A stretch of 64,000 nucleotides of DNA from Streptomyces sp. NRRL F-6492 (lineage in GTDB: Bacteria > Actinomycetota > Actinomycetes > Streptomycetales > Streptomycetaceae). The notes beneath the pieces are model-generated. The model made no database searches and had not been told where the DNA came from. It saw only the letters and a program-made list of their open reading frames with translations. The position numbers and the translations under genes are program-made. Location: NCBI RefSeq assembly GCF_001280125.1, contig NZ_LGEG01000182.1, positions 1 to 64,000 on the forward strand, given 5' to 3'. Positions 44,431 through 52,935 of this stretch are shown one piece after another (position 1 is the first letter of the stretch; every line of letters starts with the position of its first letter).

Positions 44431-44973
44431 CTACCGGAGGCCCGAACGGTCGCGTCCGGCAGGAACGGGAGCCTCGGCGCGGCGGACCCGCCGCGAGTGG
44501 CGCGCCAGCGCTTCGAGCTGTCGGCGCTGGTACGGCGTGGCGGGACGAAGCCGCGAAGCGGCTGCCTGCCACCGGTAGCCGGAGGGCCGTTGGAGGGACA
44601 CGAGCGCTCCCTTCACGGACCGCACCACACCCACCATCTCCGCGCCCGGATCGAACACGGGGGAGCCGTTCACCAGGAACGCGGGGGGTGATCCCTGCTC
44701 CGGCGGTTCAGCTCGCGCACCTGCGGGGACATCGCGTCGGTCCGTACGGGTGCCCCGGGCGATCTCCCCGGGCTCCCAGTGGCGCGGGTGCCCCCGGTTC
44801 TCGCCCGCGAGCCGCTTGAGCCCCGCGTGCACCTGTTCGATCAGGGCCCTCGTCGGCTCCGCGTACTCGCGCGGTACGGACTCCGGAACGAGCCGCCAGA
44901 ACGCCCCCGCGCCTATCTGCGCGTCGAGCTCCGTCACGCTGTTCTGCTCGGGGGCGGTGGCTCTCTCGTCCAT
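44431..44973 (-). CDS. Hypothetical protein of the peptide/methyltransferase locus
   Basis: 180 residues, no Cys, no signal peptide or span. N-terminal third is helical and acidic (QIGAGAFWRLVPESVPREYA, ALIEQVHAGLKRL); the C-terminus is Arg-rich. A central segment FLVNGSPVFDPGAEMVGVV looks beta-rich. ATG has GAGGGA 6 nt upstream. It lies 93 nt before the peptide gene in the same direction and is divergent from the HTH/TPR regulator. No family recognised. Confidence 0.65.
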   Translation of the reverse strand: MDERATAPEQNSVTELDAQIGAGAFWRLVPESVPREYAEPTRALIEQVHAGLKRLAGENRGHPRHWEPGEIARGTRTDRRDVPAGARAEPPEQGSPPAFLVNGSPVFDPGAEMVGVVRSVKGALVSLQRPSGYRWQAAASRLRPATPYQRRQLEALARHSRRVRRAEAPVPAGRDRSGLR

Positions 44974-45120
44974 GGTTCGGTCCCTCGCGGTGACGTCGTT
45001 CCGTGCGGTGATCCCTGCTCGCTCTAGGCAACCGCGTGGCTACCGACAGCGGTACTGTTGTGAAGGGGGTGGGGGCTTAAGAGCTTTAAGTTCGTGCACG
45101 TCATGGGGAGTTGAGGGCTT

Positions 45121-46467
45121 GTGGCCGACCCGAAGCCGAACGAAGGACTCGTGCGCCTCTACCGGGAGACCGGCTGGACGCTGCGGCAGTTCGCCCGGGA
45201 GATCAACCGGCTGGGCACGGAGAGGGGCACGCCCCTCCGGTACCGGGAGCCGTCGGTCCACCAGTGGCTCAAGGGGCACCTGCCGAAGGAAGCGGTCCGG
45301 CCGCTGGTCCTGGAGGCGCTCGCCCGCAGGCTGCGTCGTCCCGTGACACGCGGCGAAGCGGGATTTCCGGTGGCTTCCGCGGATCGGCTGCCCGAACACC
45401 CCAGTACGGTGGAGGGGTTGCTGGACCTGGGGAGGCAAGACATGGATCCGTCCCGCCGCAGCGTTCTCGGGGTCGGCCTCTTCTCCGTCGCGCTGACCAT
45501 TCCCCACTGGCCGGACGTCATCGGTCGAATGGAAGCGGCGCAGAAGGGTCACGTGCGGCGCATAGGGATGGCGGACGTCCAGGCCGTGGCCGCCATGACC
45601 GAGCGGATCTCCGACCTCGACGACCAGTTCGGCGGACGGACCGCCCGCCCCCTGGCCGCGGCGTTCCTCGTGAACACGGCGGCCCCGTACTTGCGCGCGG
45701 AAGCCCCTGACGACGTGCGCAAGGCGATGATGGGCGCCGTCTCGGACCTCTGCTACCTCACGGGGTACATGGCGGTGGACGAGGGGCTGCACGGGTTGGC
45801 GCAGCGGTATTACCTCAAGGCGCTCGAACTCGCGGGCGCCGCCGAGGACCACTTGACGTTCTGCACCACCCTGCGGGGCATGAGCGTCCAGGCCGTCGAC
45901 CTGGGGCACGGCGCGGAGGCGATGCGGCTCGCGGACGCCGCTGCCGCCGCCTCGCCGAAGGCGGGCCCCCGGATGCGGGCCTTCCTCGCCGGCCAGCAGG
46001 CCCACGCGGCGGCGCAGACGGGGGCGCGAGCCGCGGCGCGGACTTACCTCGGGGAAGCCGAAGTGGCCATGGAAAAGGCCGAGTCGCAGTCCAAGGCCTT
46101 CGGCTCCTACGACCCTTCCTCGCTCCTCTACCACACCAGCCAAGTACGTTTCGAACTGGGCGACGTCGCCGGATCGATCGCGGCCATGCGGGAATCGGAC
46201 AAGGTCCGCCAGAGCGTCTATCGGCGCGCTCGCGTCCGGCACCGCTGCACCCTGGCAGAGAGGCAGCTCGACCTGGGGCACCTCGAAGCGGCGTGCGCCA
46301 CATGGGCCCTCGCGCTGGAGGATTACCCGAGCCTCCAATCCGGGCGGGCGGACGAGCGCATCAAGGTCATGCACAGCCGCATCAAGCCGTACCTCAAGAA
46401 CCCCGTGGCGCGGGACCTCTTCGAGCGGGCGCGAGGAGTGACGCCGCCCGGCCTCCTCCCCCGGTGA
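45121..46467 (+). CDS. HTH/TPR-type transcriptional regulator
   Basis: 448 residues. N-terminal HTH-like segment (about 8-80: WTLRQFAREINRLG then SVHQWLKGHLP) is followed by a linker and a helical TPR-like domain (about 150-430) with repeats such as AQRYYLKALELAGAAED and AEAMRLADAAAAASPKAG. This architecture is frequent among Streptomyces regulators near RiPP and antibiotic loci. GTG start. Divergent from the hypothetical/peptide/methyltransferase unit, so it is the likely local regulator. An RRSVLGVG motif near 116 resembles a twin-Arg stretch but is internal. Confidence 0.8.
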   Translation: MADPKPNEGLVRLYRETGWTLRQFAREINRLGTERGTPLRYREPSVHQWLKGHLPKEAVRPLVLEALARRLRRPVTRGEAGFPVASADRLPEHPSTVEGLLDLGRQDMDPSRRSVLGVGLFSVALTIPHWPDVIGRMEAAQKGHVRRIGMADVQAVAAMTERISDLDDQFGGRTARPLAAAFLVNTAAPYLRAEAPDDVRKAMMGAVSDLCYLTGYMAVDEGLHGLAQRYYLKALELAGAAEDHLTFCTTLRGMSVQAVDLGHGAEAMRLADAAAAASPKAGPRMRAFLAGQQAHAAAQTGARAAARTYLGEAEVAMEKAESQSKAFGSYDPSSLLYHTSQVRFELGDVAGSIAAMRESDKVRQSVYRRARVRHRCTLAERQLDLGHLEAACATWALALEDYPSLQSGRADERIKVMHSRIKPYLKNPVARDLFERARGVTPPGLLPR

Positions 46468-46506
46468 GGGGAGGCGGGCCCCCGGCCCCGTCGGCGTGAC
46501 GCCCCG

Positions 46507-47358
46507 TCACCCCGCGTGCAGCATCAGCCCGATCCCCACCGCCATCAGTGCCGCCGCCGCGACGCGCGGGCCGCCGAAGCGTTCCTTGAAGAGGAGGGCG
46601 CCGATGGCCGCGCCCACGATGATCGAGGACTCGCGGAGGGCGGCGATCGGGGCGAGGGGGGCCTTCGTCTGGGCCCAGAGGACCAGGCCGTACGCGGCGA
46701 CCGAGAGGGCCGCGCCGAGGAGGCCGCGGGCGGCGTACGGGCGGAGCTGGGGGAGGAGGGCGGCGCGGCGGCGCCACAGGGCGTACGCCGGGATCGCCAG
46801 GCCCTCCAGGACCATCAGCCACGCGATGTAGCCGAGCGGGGTGCCGGAGGCGCGGACGCCGACGCCGTCGACGACCGTGTACAGGGCGATCGAGACGCCC
46901 GTCGCGCCCGCCGCCAGGAGGGCCGGGCCGTGCGGCCGCGCCCCCTTGCCCCGGACGCCCCACAGGGCGAGTCCGGTCAGGCCCGCGCAGGCCACCGCGA
47001 CCCCCAGCAGCTGCCACCCGTCCGGGACCTCGTGGACGAAGACGGCCGCGAGGAGGGTCACGATCAGCGGGGCCGTACCGCGCGCGATCGGGTACATCTG
47101 CCCGAAGTCGCCCAGCGTGAACGAGCGCATCAGGAGCACGTAGTAGCCCACGTGCAGGAGCGCGGACACGGCCAGGTACGGCCACGCCCCCGCCGCCGGG
47201 AGCGGCACGAAGGGGACGAGGGCCAGGCCGATCAGCGCCCCGCCGCCCGCGATCAGGGTGAAGGAGAGCAGCTGGTCCTCGATGTGGTGCGCGAGGGCGT
47301 TCCAGCCGGCGTGCGTGACGGCCGCGACCAGGACCGCGAGCGTGACGAGCGGAGTCAC
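46507..47358 (-). CDS. EamA/DMT superfamily transporter
   Basis: 283 residues, about ten membrane spans in two EamA repeats (THAGWNALAHH in the first, SIIVGAAIGALLFKERFG in the last). Drug/metabolite exporter of the inner membrane; substrate unknown. GTG overlaps the ybaK stop (GTGA), which fixes the start. Confidence 0.88.
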   Translation of the reverse strand: MTPLVTLAVLVAAVTHAGWNALAHHIEDQLLSFTLIAGGGALIGLALVPFVPLPAAGAWPYLAVSALLHVGYYVLLMRSFTLGDFGQMYPIARGTAPLIVTLLAAVFVHEVPDGWQLLGVAVACAGLTGLALWGVRGKGARPHGPALLAAGATGVSIALYTVVDGVGVRASGTPLGYIAWLMVLEGLAIPAYALWRRRAALLPQLRPYAARGLLGAALSVAAYGLVLWAQTKAPLAPIAALRESSIIVGAAIGALLFKERFGGPRVAAAALMAVGIGLMLHAG

Positions 47359-47840
47359 GCCGAGGGCTCGCGGACGTCCACCAGGGTCCCGCCCGCGTGC
47401 GCGACCAGCGACTTCGGGTCGATCGCGAAGACGGTGTGCGGGGTGCCCGCCGCCGCCCACACCACCTCGTGGTCGAGGATCCCCCGGTCCGCGAGGACCC
47501 GGGTCCGGGTGCGGTGGCCGAACGGCGGGACGCCCCCGATCGCGTACCCCGTCGTCTCCCGGACGGCCTTCGCGTCGGCCCGGGTCACCTCCGCCGCGCC
47601 CAGCGCCTCCCGCACCCGCTCGACGTCCACCCGTGACGCGCCGTCCATCAGGACGAGCACCGGCACCCCGTCCGCCGCGAAGACCAGCGACTTCACGATC
47701 TCCGCGACCTCGCAGCCGATCGCGTCGGCGGCCTGCCGCGCGGTGCGGGTCTCGTCCGGGAAGCGGCGTACCTCGACGTCGAGCCCCAGCTCTTCGAGCG
47801 CGGCGGCGAACAGGGGGTGGGCGGTGCTGTGGGTCGTCAT
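47355..47840 (-). CDS. YbaK/EbsC family aminoacyl-tRNA deacylase
   Basis: 161 residues. YbaK core: EIVKSLVFAADG with the conserved Lys, then TGYAIGGVPPFGH, the substrate-pocket signature. These proteins hydrolyse mischarged tRNA such as Cys-tRNA-Pro. ATG, with a TAGCGT box 6 nt upstream. Co-transcribed with the EamA gene. Confidence 0.9.
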   Translation of the reverse strand: MTTHSTAHPLFAAALEELGLDVEVRRFPDETRTARQAADAIGCEVAEIVKSLVFAADGVPVLVLMDGASRVDVERVREALGAAEVTRADAKAVRETTGYAIGGVPPFGHRTRTRVLADRGILDHEVVWAAAGTPHTVFAIDPKSLVAHAGGTLVDVREPSA

Positions 47841-47846
47841 GGGCGC

Positions 47847-47852
47847 ACGCTA
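47847..47852 (-). promoter_or_regulatory. Putative leaderless -10 box (TAGCGT) of ybaK
   Basis: On the minus strand TAGCGT ends 6 nt before the ybaK ATG. Confidence 0.45.
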
Positions 47853-47907
47853 GCGGTCCGTGTACGGGCCACGCGACCCGTTTCGGCCCTCGGGAACCTC
47901 CGGCGGA

Positions 47908-49563
47908 TCAGCCCGCCCTCAGGACCTTCGCCACCACCTTGCCCGCCGAGTCGCCCCCGTGCCCGCCCGACTGGACCACGGCCCCCGCCGCGAGGTCGCC
48001 GGAGTAGCCGGTGAACCAACTGTTCGACTCGCCCTGGTTGTCGACCTCCGCCGAACCCGTCTTCGCGCCCTTCGGGGACGGCACGCCCGCCATCGCCGGG
48101 GTCGCGGTGCCGTCCGACGCGGTCGCCGCCGCGTTCATCATCGTGCGCAGGCCCGAGGCGATCCCGTGCGGCAGCGGCTCGGCCGTGACGAACGTCCGGT
48201 CGCCGTACTTCTTCGGCACCAGGTACGGCTGGAGGAAGCCGCTGTTCTTCACGGTCGCGGAGAGCGAGGCGACGTTCAGGGCGTTCATCGTGATCCTCCC
48301 CTGGCCGATGTACGAGGCGGCCGTCTCGGGTCCGTCCGACGCGGGGACGCTGCCGTCCGTCGGCGTCGTCGGGACGCCGACGTCCCAGACGGCGCCGATG
48401 CCGAAGTAGCGGCGGGCGGTCTCGCCGAGGGCGGTGTCCGCGACGCCCTTCTCGTTGAGGGGGGCGATCGCCTTGATGAAGGCGGTGTTGCAGGAGCGGC
48501 GGAACGCCTCGGTGAGGGTGCCGTTCTTGATCTCGAAGCGGTCCAGGTTCTGGAAGGTCCTGCCGAGCCACTGCACGGTGGGCGGGCACTCCACCCGGCT
48601 GCCGGGACCGGCGATCCCGTGCTGCATCATCATCGCCGCCGTCACGATCTTCATCGTGGAGCCGGGTGCCTGCTGGCCCTGGAAAGCCGCGTTGAAGCCC
48701 TCCGCCGGGCTGTTGGCGACCGCCCGTATCGCGCCCGTGGACGGCTCGACCGCCGCCACGGAGGCCTGGCCGTACGCCTTGACCGCCTTCTCGGCCGCCG
48801 CCTGCACCCCCGCGTCGAGGGTGGTCTCTATCGTGCCCGGCTTCCCCTTCCGCAGGACGAGGAGGGGGGTGTCGGGGACGGTCCCGCCGTCCGACTCGAT
48901 CCAGGTCTCGACCCCGGTCGTGCCGCCCGCCTGCGCCCCGTACCGCTGCCGCAGGGTGTCGATGACCACGCCGAGCGAGGGGTACTTCTCCTTGGTCAGC
49001 TCCACCCCGTTCCGGTCGACGGCCCGGACGGAGGCGACCTTCGCGGTGCCGGTGCGCAGGGTCGCGCCGGCGGTCAGCTTCGGGTGGAGGACGGCCGGCC
49101 GCCACCGCACCAGCGGCCGGCCCGTGGTCTGCCCCCGGACCACGGTCAGCTCGGAGGCGTACGACAGGTCCTTGGACACGCCCTCGTACGAGACCGTCGC
49201 CTTCACGGTGAACGGCACCTTCGTGCCGACCGGCGCCCCCGGGGTGATGACCGCCCCCGAGACCTTCGCGCCCTCCTTGTAGGCGAGCAGCGCGGACCCC
49301 GCCGCGACCGGGTCGTTCGTGAGCTGGGCGGCCCGGTCGGACTCACCGGCCGCCCAGGCCGCCAGGAAGTCCTTCGCGGTGGCCGTCGTCTCCTCGGGGG
49401 TGACGGGCCCCGATCTCTTCTCCGGCGCGGCCCCGCTCCGGGTGTTCACGGTCGAGTCGCCGCCCGTGACCCCGTTCCACAGGTTGTAGCCCCCGTAACC
49501 GACCCCGCCCGCGACGACCGCGAAGACCCCTCCGACGATCGCGACCTTGGCTCCACTGCGCAT
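47908..49563 (-). CDS. Penicillin-binding protein (class B-like transpeptidase)
   Basis: 551 residues. N-terminal membrane anchor (about 7-25), an NTF2-like MecA_N domain (about 57-165), a dimerisation segment and a transpeptidase domain with SxxK (S302TMK305), SCN (357-359) and KTGSAE (about 498). It cross-links peptidoglycan outside the membrane. ATG has GGGAGGGG upstream. Several such PBPs occur per Streptomyces genome; no division partner is adjacent. Confidence 0.92.
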   Translation of the reverse strand: MRSGAKVAIVGGVFAVVAGGVGYGGYNLWNGVTGGDSTVNTRSGAAPEKRSGPVTPEETTATAKDFLAAWAAGESDRAAQLTNDPVAAGSALLAYKEGAKVSGAVITPGAPVGTKVPFTVKATVSYEGVSKDLSYASELTVVRGQTTGRPLVRWRPAVLHPKLTAGATLRTGTAKVASVRAVDRNGVELTKEKYPSLGVVIDTLRQRYGAQAGGTTGVETWIESDGGTVPDTPLLVLRKGKPGTIETTLDAGVQAAAEKAVKAYGQASVAAVEPSTGAIRAVANSPAEGFNAAFQGQQAPGSTMKIVTAAMMMQHGIAGPGSRVECPPTVQWLGRTFQNLDRFEIKNGTLTEAFRRSCNTAFIKAIAPLNEKGVADTALGETARRYFGIGAVWDVGVPTTPTDGSVPASDGPETAASYIGQGRITMNALNVASLSATVKNSGFLQPYLVPKKYGDRTFVTAEPLPHGIASGLRTMMNAAATASDGTATPAMAGVPSPKGAKTGSAEVDNQGESNSWFTGYSGDLAAGAVVQSGGHGGDSAGKVVAKVLRAG

Positions 49564-49722
49564 GGCTGCGTTTCCCCTCCCCCAGACGACCGTCCAGTCA
49601 AGCAGCGCCCCTTGCGTGTGTCGAGCAACTTCCGTCATGTCCGTCAGGCCGCCGGGCCTCCCGCCGCATTCCCCGACCGGTCGTACAACCTTTCGACTCC
49701 TGAGGATGTCGAAGGGGTGAAC

Positions 49723-49751
49723 GGCGCGGGTGACGGTCCGTCACCCGCGCC
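49723..49751. promoter_or_regulatory. 13-bp perfect inverted repeat in the divergent PBP/FG-GAP intergenic region
   Basis: GGCGCGGGTGACG-GTC-CGTCACCCGCGCC. It lies 52 nt before the secreted protein start and 160 nt from the PBP start. It may be an operator or a leader hairpin; it is not at any gene's 3' end. Confidence 0.5.
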
Positions 49752-49803
49752 TCCCGACGTACACGCGGCATGTGTTCGAGGCATGCCGAAACAGGGGGAT
49801 CCC

Positions 49804-51135
49804 ATGGCACGCGTACGCAAGGCCGTCGTGATCGCGACGACACTGGTGGCCGGTCTCGGGCCGGTGGCGCTGGGCGGGGCCTCCGCCTTCGCCGCACCGG
49901 CTCCCGTTCCGGCGACCGCACCGGCAGCTGTGGCCGAGGTGGGGACGGTCGAGCAGGAGGGGGGCCGGCTGACCGTTCCCGCCGGCGAGGAGGGGCCGGT
50001 CACGCTGTGGCTGAAGGCCTCGCTCCCGGCCGGGGTCACGGGTCCCGTGAAGGCCCGGGTGGAACTGCCCATCACCAACTGGCCGCCCGGTGGCTGGACC
50101 GACCACCGGACGGCGGCCCAGATCGACTCCACCTGCGCGGTCGACGGGGGCGTGCCCGAGCGGTGCAACTGGGTCGGGACGAGCTTCACCGGCGAGCCCG
50201 GCCCCTACCGGGTGCTCCTCGACCTGCCGGCCACCGGGGCCGCCACCACCCTCACCTACGCCGTGACGATCGACCTGCCGGAGACACTCGGGTGGATCGG
50301 CTCCCTCGACGCGCCCGTCACGCTGAAGGACGCCGCCGGCACCGTGGTCGCCGAGGGCAAGGCCGGACTCGACGTCGTCCCGGGCCGCCCGGCCTCCTGG
50401 AACCGGGGCGCCGTGCACGCCCGTGACAAGGCCGGCGTCCTCTGGCGTCACGAGGGCACCGCCGACCCCGCCAAGCCGCTGGCGGAGCCCAAGAGGGTCG
50501 GCGGCGGCTGGGGCGTCTACAGCACCGTCGTCCCGGTCGACACCACCCGCGCGAGCGGGCACGGCGACCTCGTCGCCCGGGACAAGGCCGGGGTCCTCTG
50601 GTACTACAAGGGCACCGGCGACCCCGACGCCCCCTTCGCGCCCCGCGTCCGCGTGGGTGCCGGCTGGAACGCCTACACCGCCCTCGTGGGCCGCTCCGGC
50701 GACCTCGTCGCCCGGGACGAGGCCGGAGTCCTCTGGCTCTACCGGGCCACCGGCAAGGTCACCGCCCCCTTCGCGCCCCCCGTCCGGGTGGGCGCCGGCT
50801 GGAACGCGTACGACCGGCTCACCTCCCTGGGCCTGGACGGCGCCCTGGCCCGGGACACGGCCGGCGTGCTGTGGAAGTACGACCCGAGGGCCCTCGTGGG
50901 CTCCTCCGACAACCAGCCCTACAAGCCGCGGTTCCGGGTGGGCGGCGGCTGGAACGCCTACACCGCCGTCGTCGGCACGACCGACCTCGGCCGCGACCGG
51001 ACCCCCGACCTGGTGGCCCGTGACAAGGAGGGGAAGCTCTGGCTCTACCAGGGCGTCGCCGGTGAGAGCGTCGTCCCCGGCCCCGCCCGCACCCTCGTCG
51101 GGAACGGCTGGAACGCGTACGACCTCCTCTTCTGA
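49804..51135 (+). CDS. Secreted FG-GAP/VCBS-like repeat protein 1
   Basis: 443 residues with a signal peptide (about 1-32, cleavage after AFA). The first domain (40-190) is beta-rich and has a Cys pair; then come five or six repeats of the type DLVARDKAGVLWYYKGTG...VGAGWNAYTALV, predicted to form a beta-propeller. Extracellular, possibly glycan or protein binding; function unknown. ATG 49804 has GGGGAT upstream; ATG 49783 is an alternative. Paralogous to the proteins at 51601 and 56517. Confidence 0.85.
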   Translation: MARVRKAVVIATTLVAGLGPVALGGASAFAAPAPVPATAPAAVAEVGTVEQEGGRLTVPAGEEGPVTLWLKASLPAGVTGPVKARVELPITNWPPGGWTDHRTAAQIDSTCAVDGGVPERCNWVGTSFTGEPGPYRVLLDLPATGAATTLTYAVTIDLPETLGWIGSLDAPVTLKDAAGTVVAEGKAGLDVVPGRPASWNRGAVHARDKAGVLWRHEGTADPAKPLAEPKRVGGGWGVYSTVVPVDTTRASGHGDLVARDKAGVLWYYKGTGDPDAPFAPRVRVGAGWNAYTALVGRSGDLVARDEAGVLWLYRATGKVTAPFAPPVRVGAGWNAYDRLTSLGLDGALARDTAGVLWKYDPRALVGSSDNQPYKPRFRVGGGWNAYTAVVGTTDLGRDRTPDLVARDKEGKLWLYQGVAGESVVPGPARTLVGNGWNAYDLLF

Positions 51136-51191
51136 GCCGTACGGATCCTGAGCCGTACCGATCCTGATCCGCACGGATTCCGAGCCGTACG
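51132..51191. repeat. 16-bp tandem repeat seeded by the FG-GAP 1 stop codon
   Basis: Four units of consensus CTGAGCCGTACGGATC. The first contains the stop codon of the upstream gene. Same period as the array after the MMPL gene but unrelated in sequence. Confidence 0.8.
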
Positions 51192-51206
51192 CCCCCTCGT
51201 GCGAAA

Positions 51207-51243
51207 GGCCGCGGGCCCCGGGAGATCCCCGGGGCCCGCGGCC
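51207..51243 (+). terminator. Strong hairpin terminator after FG-GAP gene 1
   Basis: 16-bp perfect stem GGCCGCGGGCCCCGGG/CCCGGGGCCCGCGGCC with a 5-nt loop. Confidence 0.85.
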
Positions 51244-51284
51244 CTGCCGTGTCCGGTCTCACACCGCTCTCACACCGCTCTCAC

Positions 51285-51368
51285 ACCCACGTGTCCAGCC
51301 ACATCCGCCCCCGCCAGTCCTCCGGCGGGATCGGCGTGCCCGTGTAGATGGGCCAGAAGTAGACGAAG
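51285..51368 (-). repeat. att-like direct repeat, displaced copy of pmt 3' end
   Basis: 80 of 84 bases match 53637-53720. It still encodes YFWPIYTGTPIPPEDWRGRM and the following residues up to a TGA stop at 51281, i.e. the last 28 or so residues of a mannosyltransferase with no gene in front. Confidence 0.85.
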
Positions 51369-51563
51369 CCTCGTGACTCTCGGCCCGTACGGCCCTGACC
51401 AGTGACTCCTTCGGCGTCTGGGGCCGCCGTGCCGAGGCCGGGCCGTCCCTGGGCCGTGACGGTCGCAAGCGGGGCGACCTCGGCGACCTTCGTCCGGTAG
51501 CTGTTTCGTCGGCGGGCAGATGGTTTTCGTCCTGGTACGACAGCGGACTTTGCCGGGTGTGGG

Positions 51564-51593
51564 AAGGGCCCCCGCGCGGAAGCGGAGGCCCTT
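51564..51593 (-). terminator. Hairpin terminator of the I36/FG-GAP gene
   Basis: Stem AAGGGCC-C-CCGC / GCGG-A-GGCCCTT (one mismatch) with a 6-nt loop, 7 nt after the minus-strand stop. Confidence 0.7.
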
Positions 51594-51600
51594 GCGAGGG

Positions 51601-52788
51601 TCAGAAGGCGCCGTTCAGGTCCTGCCAGTCGCCGCCGCCGAGCCAGTCGCCGGCTCCGAGGCCGCCCCTGCCTGTACCCGCGTACCGGTACAGCATGCCG
51701 TCGGCGGCCTTCGTCGCGATGAGGTCCGGGCGGCCGTCGCCCGACCAGTCGCCGTTGGCGATGATCGTCGGCATGCCGTTCCAGCCGCCGCTGCCGACCA
51801 GCACCCGCGCACCGAGCGCGCCGGCCTTGCCCGGGTAGAGCCAGAGCTTGCCGGTCGACGCCTCGCGGGCGTACAAGTCGGCCCGGCCGTCGCTGTTCAT
51901 GTCGCCGACGCCCGCCAGGGCGTTCATGCCGTTCCAGCCTCCGGTGCCGATCAGCTTGCGCGCGCCCAGGGTGCCCGTGGAGGTGCCCGGGTACAGCCAC
52001 AGCTTCCCGGTGGACTTCTCCACCGCGAGCAGGTCGGAGCGCGCGTCGCCGGTCAGGTCGCCGAACGCGGCGATCCGGCTCATGGCGTTCCAACCGCCGG
52101 TGCCGATCAGCTTGCGCGTGCCGAGGCCGCCGGTCCCGGTGCCGGGGTAGAGCCACAGCTTGCCGGTGGCCGCCTCGCGGACGATCACGTCCTCGCGGTT
52201 GTCCCGGCTGAAGTCGCCATGCCGGACCATGGCGTTGAAGGCGTTCCAGCCGCCCGTGCCGACGAGTCGGGCGCTGCCGTCGACGCCGGGCAGGAACCAC
52301 AGGCGTCCGACCAGGTCGCGGACGAGGACGTCCGCCCTCCGGTCGCCGTTCATGTCGCCGAATCCGGCAGCCTTGGGCGAGGTCTCCGAGATCCAGTGGG
52401 GGTACGCCGGCCCCTCGCACTCCCGGATCGTGCGGACGATTTTCACCGAGCTGACGGACCTGCTGGCGATGTTGGTGGTGTAACCGTCGTTCCCGTACCG
52501 TCCGGCGCCGTCCTCGTAGTTCGGCTCGTCAAACGTGCAGGCGAAGCCCGGCGTGCGGTTGATGATCAGGCGGAACTTGTTGTCCCACGTGCCCAGCGTG
52601 GCTTTACTCGACTGCGTCTTGAACATCGACCCCGTGCTGTCGGTGTTCGCCCACGCACAGAAGTACCCCGTGGGGCAGTCGCTCACCGCAGCCTGCGCGG
52701 GCGCGGCGCCCGCGCCGAGCAGGCCGAGCGAAGTGAGTCCCAGCGCGGCGGCCGTGGCGGCCAGACGTCGGAACAGGGGTGTACGCAT
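51601..52788 (-). CDS. Secreted peptidase-inhibitor I36-like/FG-GAP repeat protein 2 (element cargo)
   Basis: 395 residues with signal peptide (about 1-33, APAQA end). Residues about 35-110 have CPTGYFCAWANTDSTG and a second Cys pair, as in I36/SMPI-like inhibitor or crystallin-like domains. Five or six FG-GAP repeats follow (FGDMNGDRRADVLVRD, KLWLYPGTGTGGLG, LIGTGGWNAM). ATG has GGGAGGG 6 nt upstream. It is the only intact gene in the pmt-linked element. Possible extracellular binding or protease-inhibiting role. Confidence 0.85.
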   Translation of the reverse strand: MRTPLFRRLAATAAALGLTSLGLLGAGAAPAQAAVSDCPTGYFCAWANTDSTGSMFKTQSSKATLGTWDNKFRLIINRTPGFACTFDEPNYEDGAGRYGNDGYTTNIASRSVSSVKIVRTIRECEGPAYPHWISETSPKAAGFGDMNGDRRADVLVRDLVGRLWFLPGVDGSARLVGTGGWNAFNAMVRHGDFSRDNREDVIVREAATGKLWLYPGTGTGGLGTRKLIGTGGWNAMSRIAAFGDLTGDARSDLLAVEKSTGKLWLYPGTSTGTLGARKLIGTGGWNGMNALAGVGDMNSDGRADLYAREASTGKLWLYPGKAGALGARVLVGSGGWNGMPTIIANGDWSGDGRPDLIATKAADGMLYRYAGTGRGGLGAGDWLGGGDWQDLNGAF

Positions 52789-52935
52789 GAATTCCCTCCC
52801 TGATGTGACGCGTGCATGATTCAACGCGCCACAGCGAGGACCGTATCCGCAGGCTTCCGCCCGCTGCTACACGGGTTCATCACCCCATCGGCCCTCACTG
52901 GCGGGTACGACAGCAGAAGGCCCGCATACACGACC

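Noticed and set aside
51281-52420. Single 379-codon minus-strand gene ending in a mannosyltransferase C-terminus
   Set aside because: The frame is a chance join: the upstream part is the out-of-frame shadow of the FG-GAP gene and only the last 28 or so codons match pmt.
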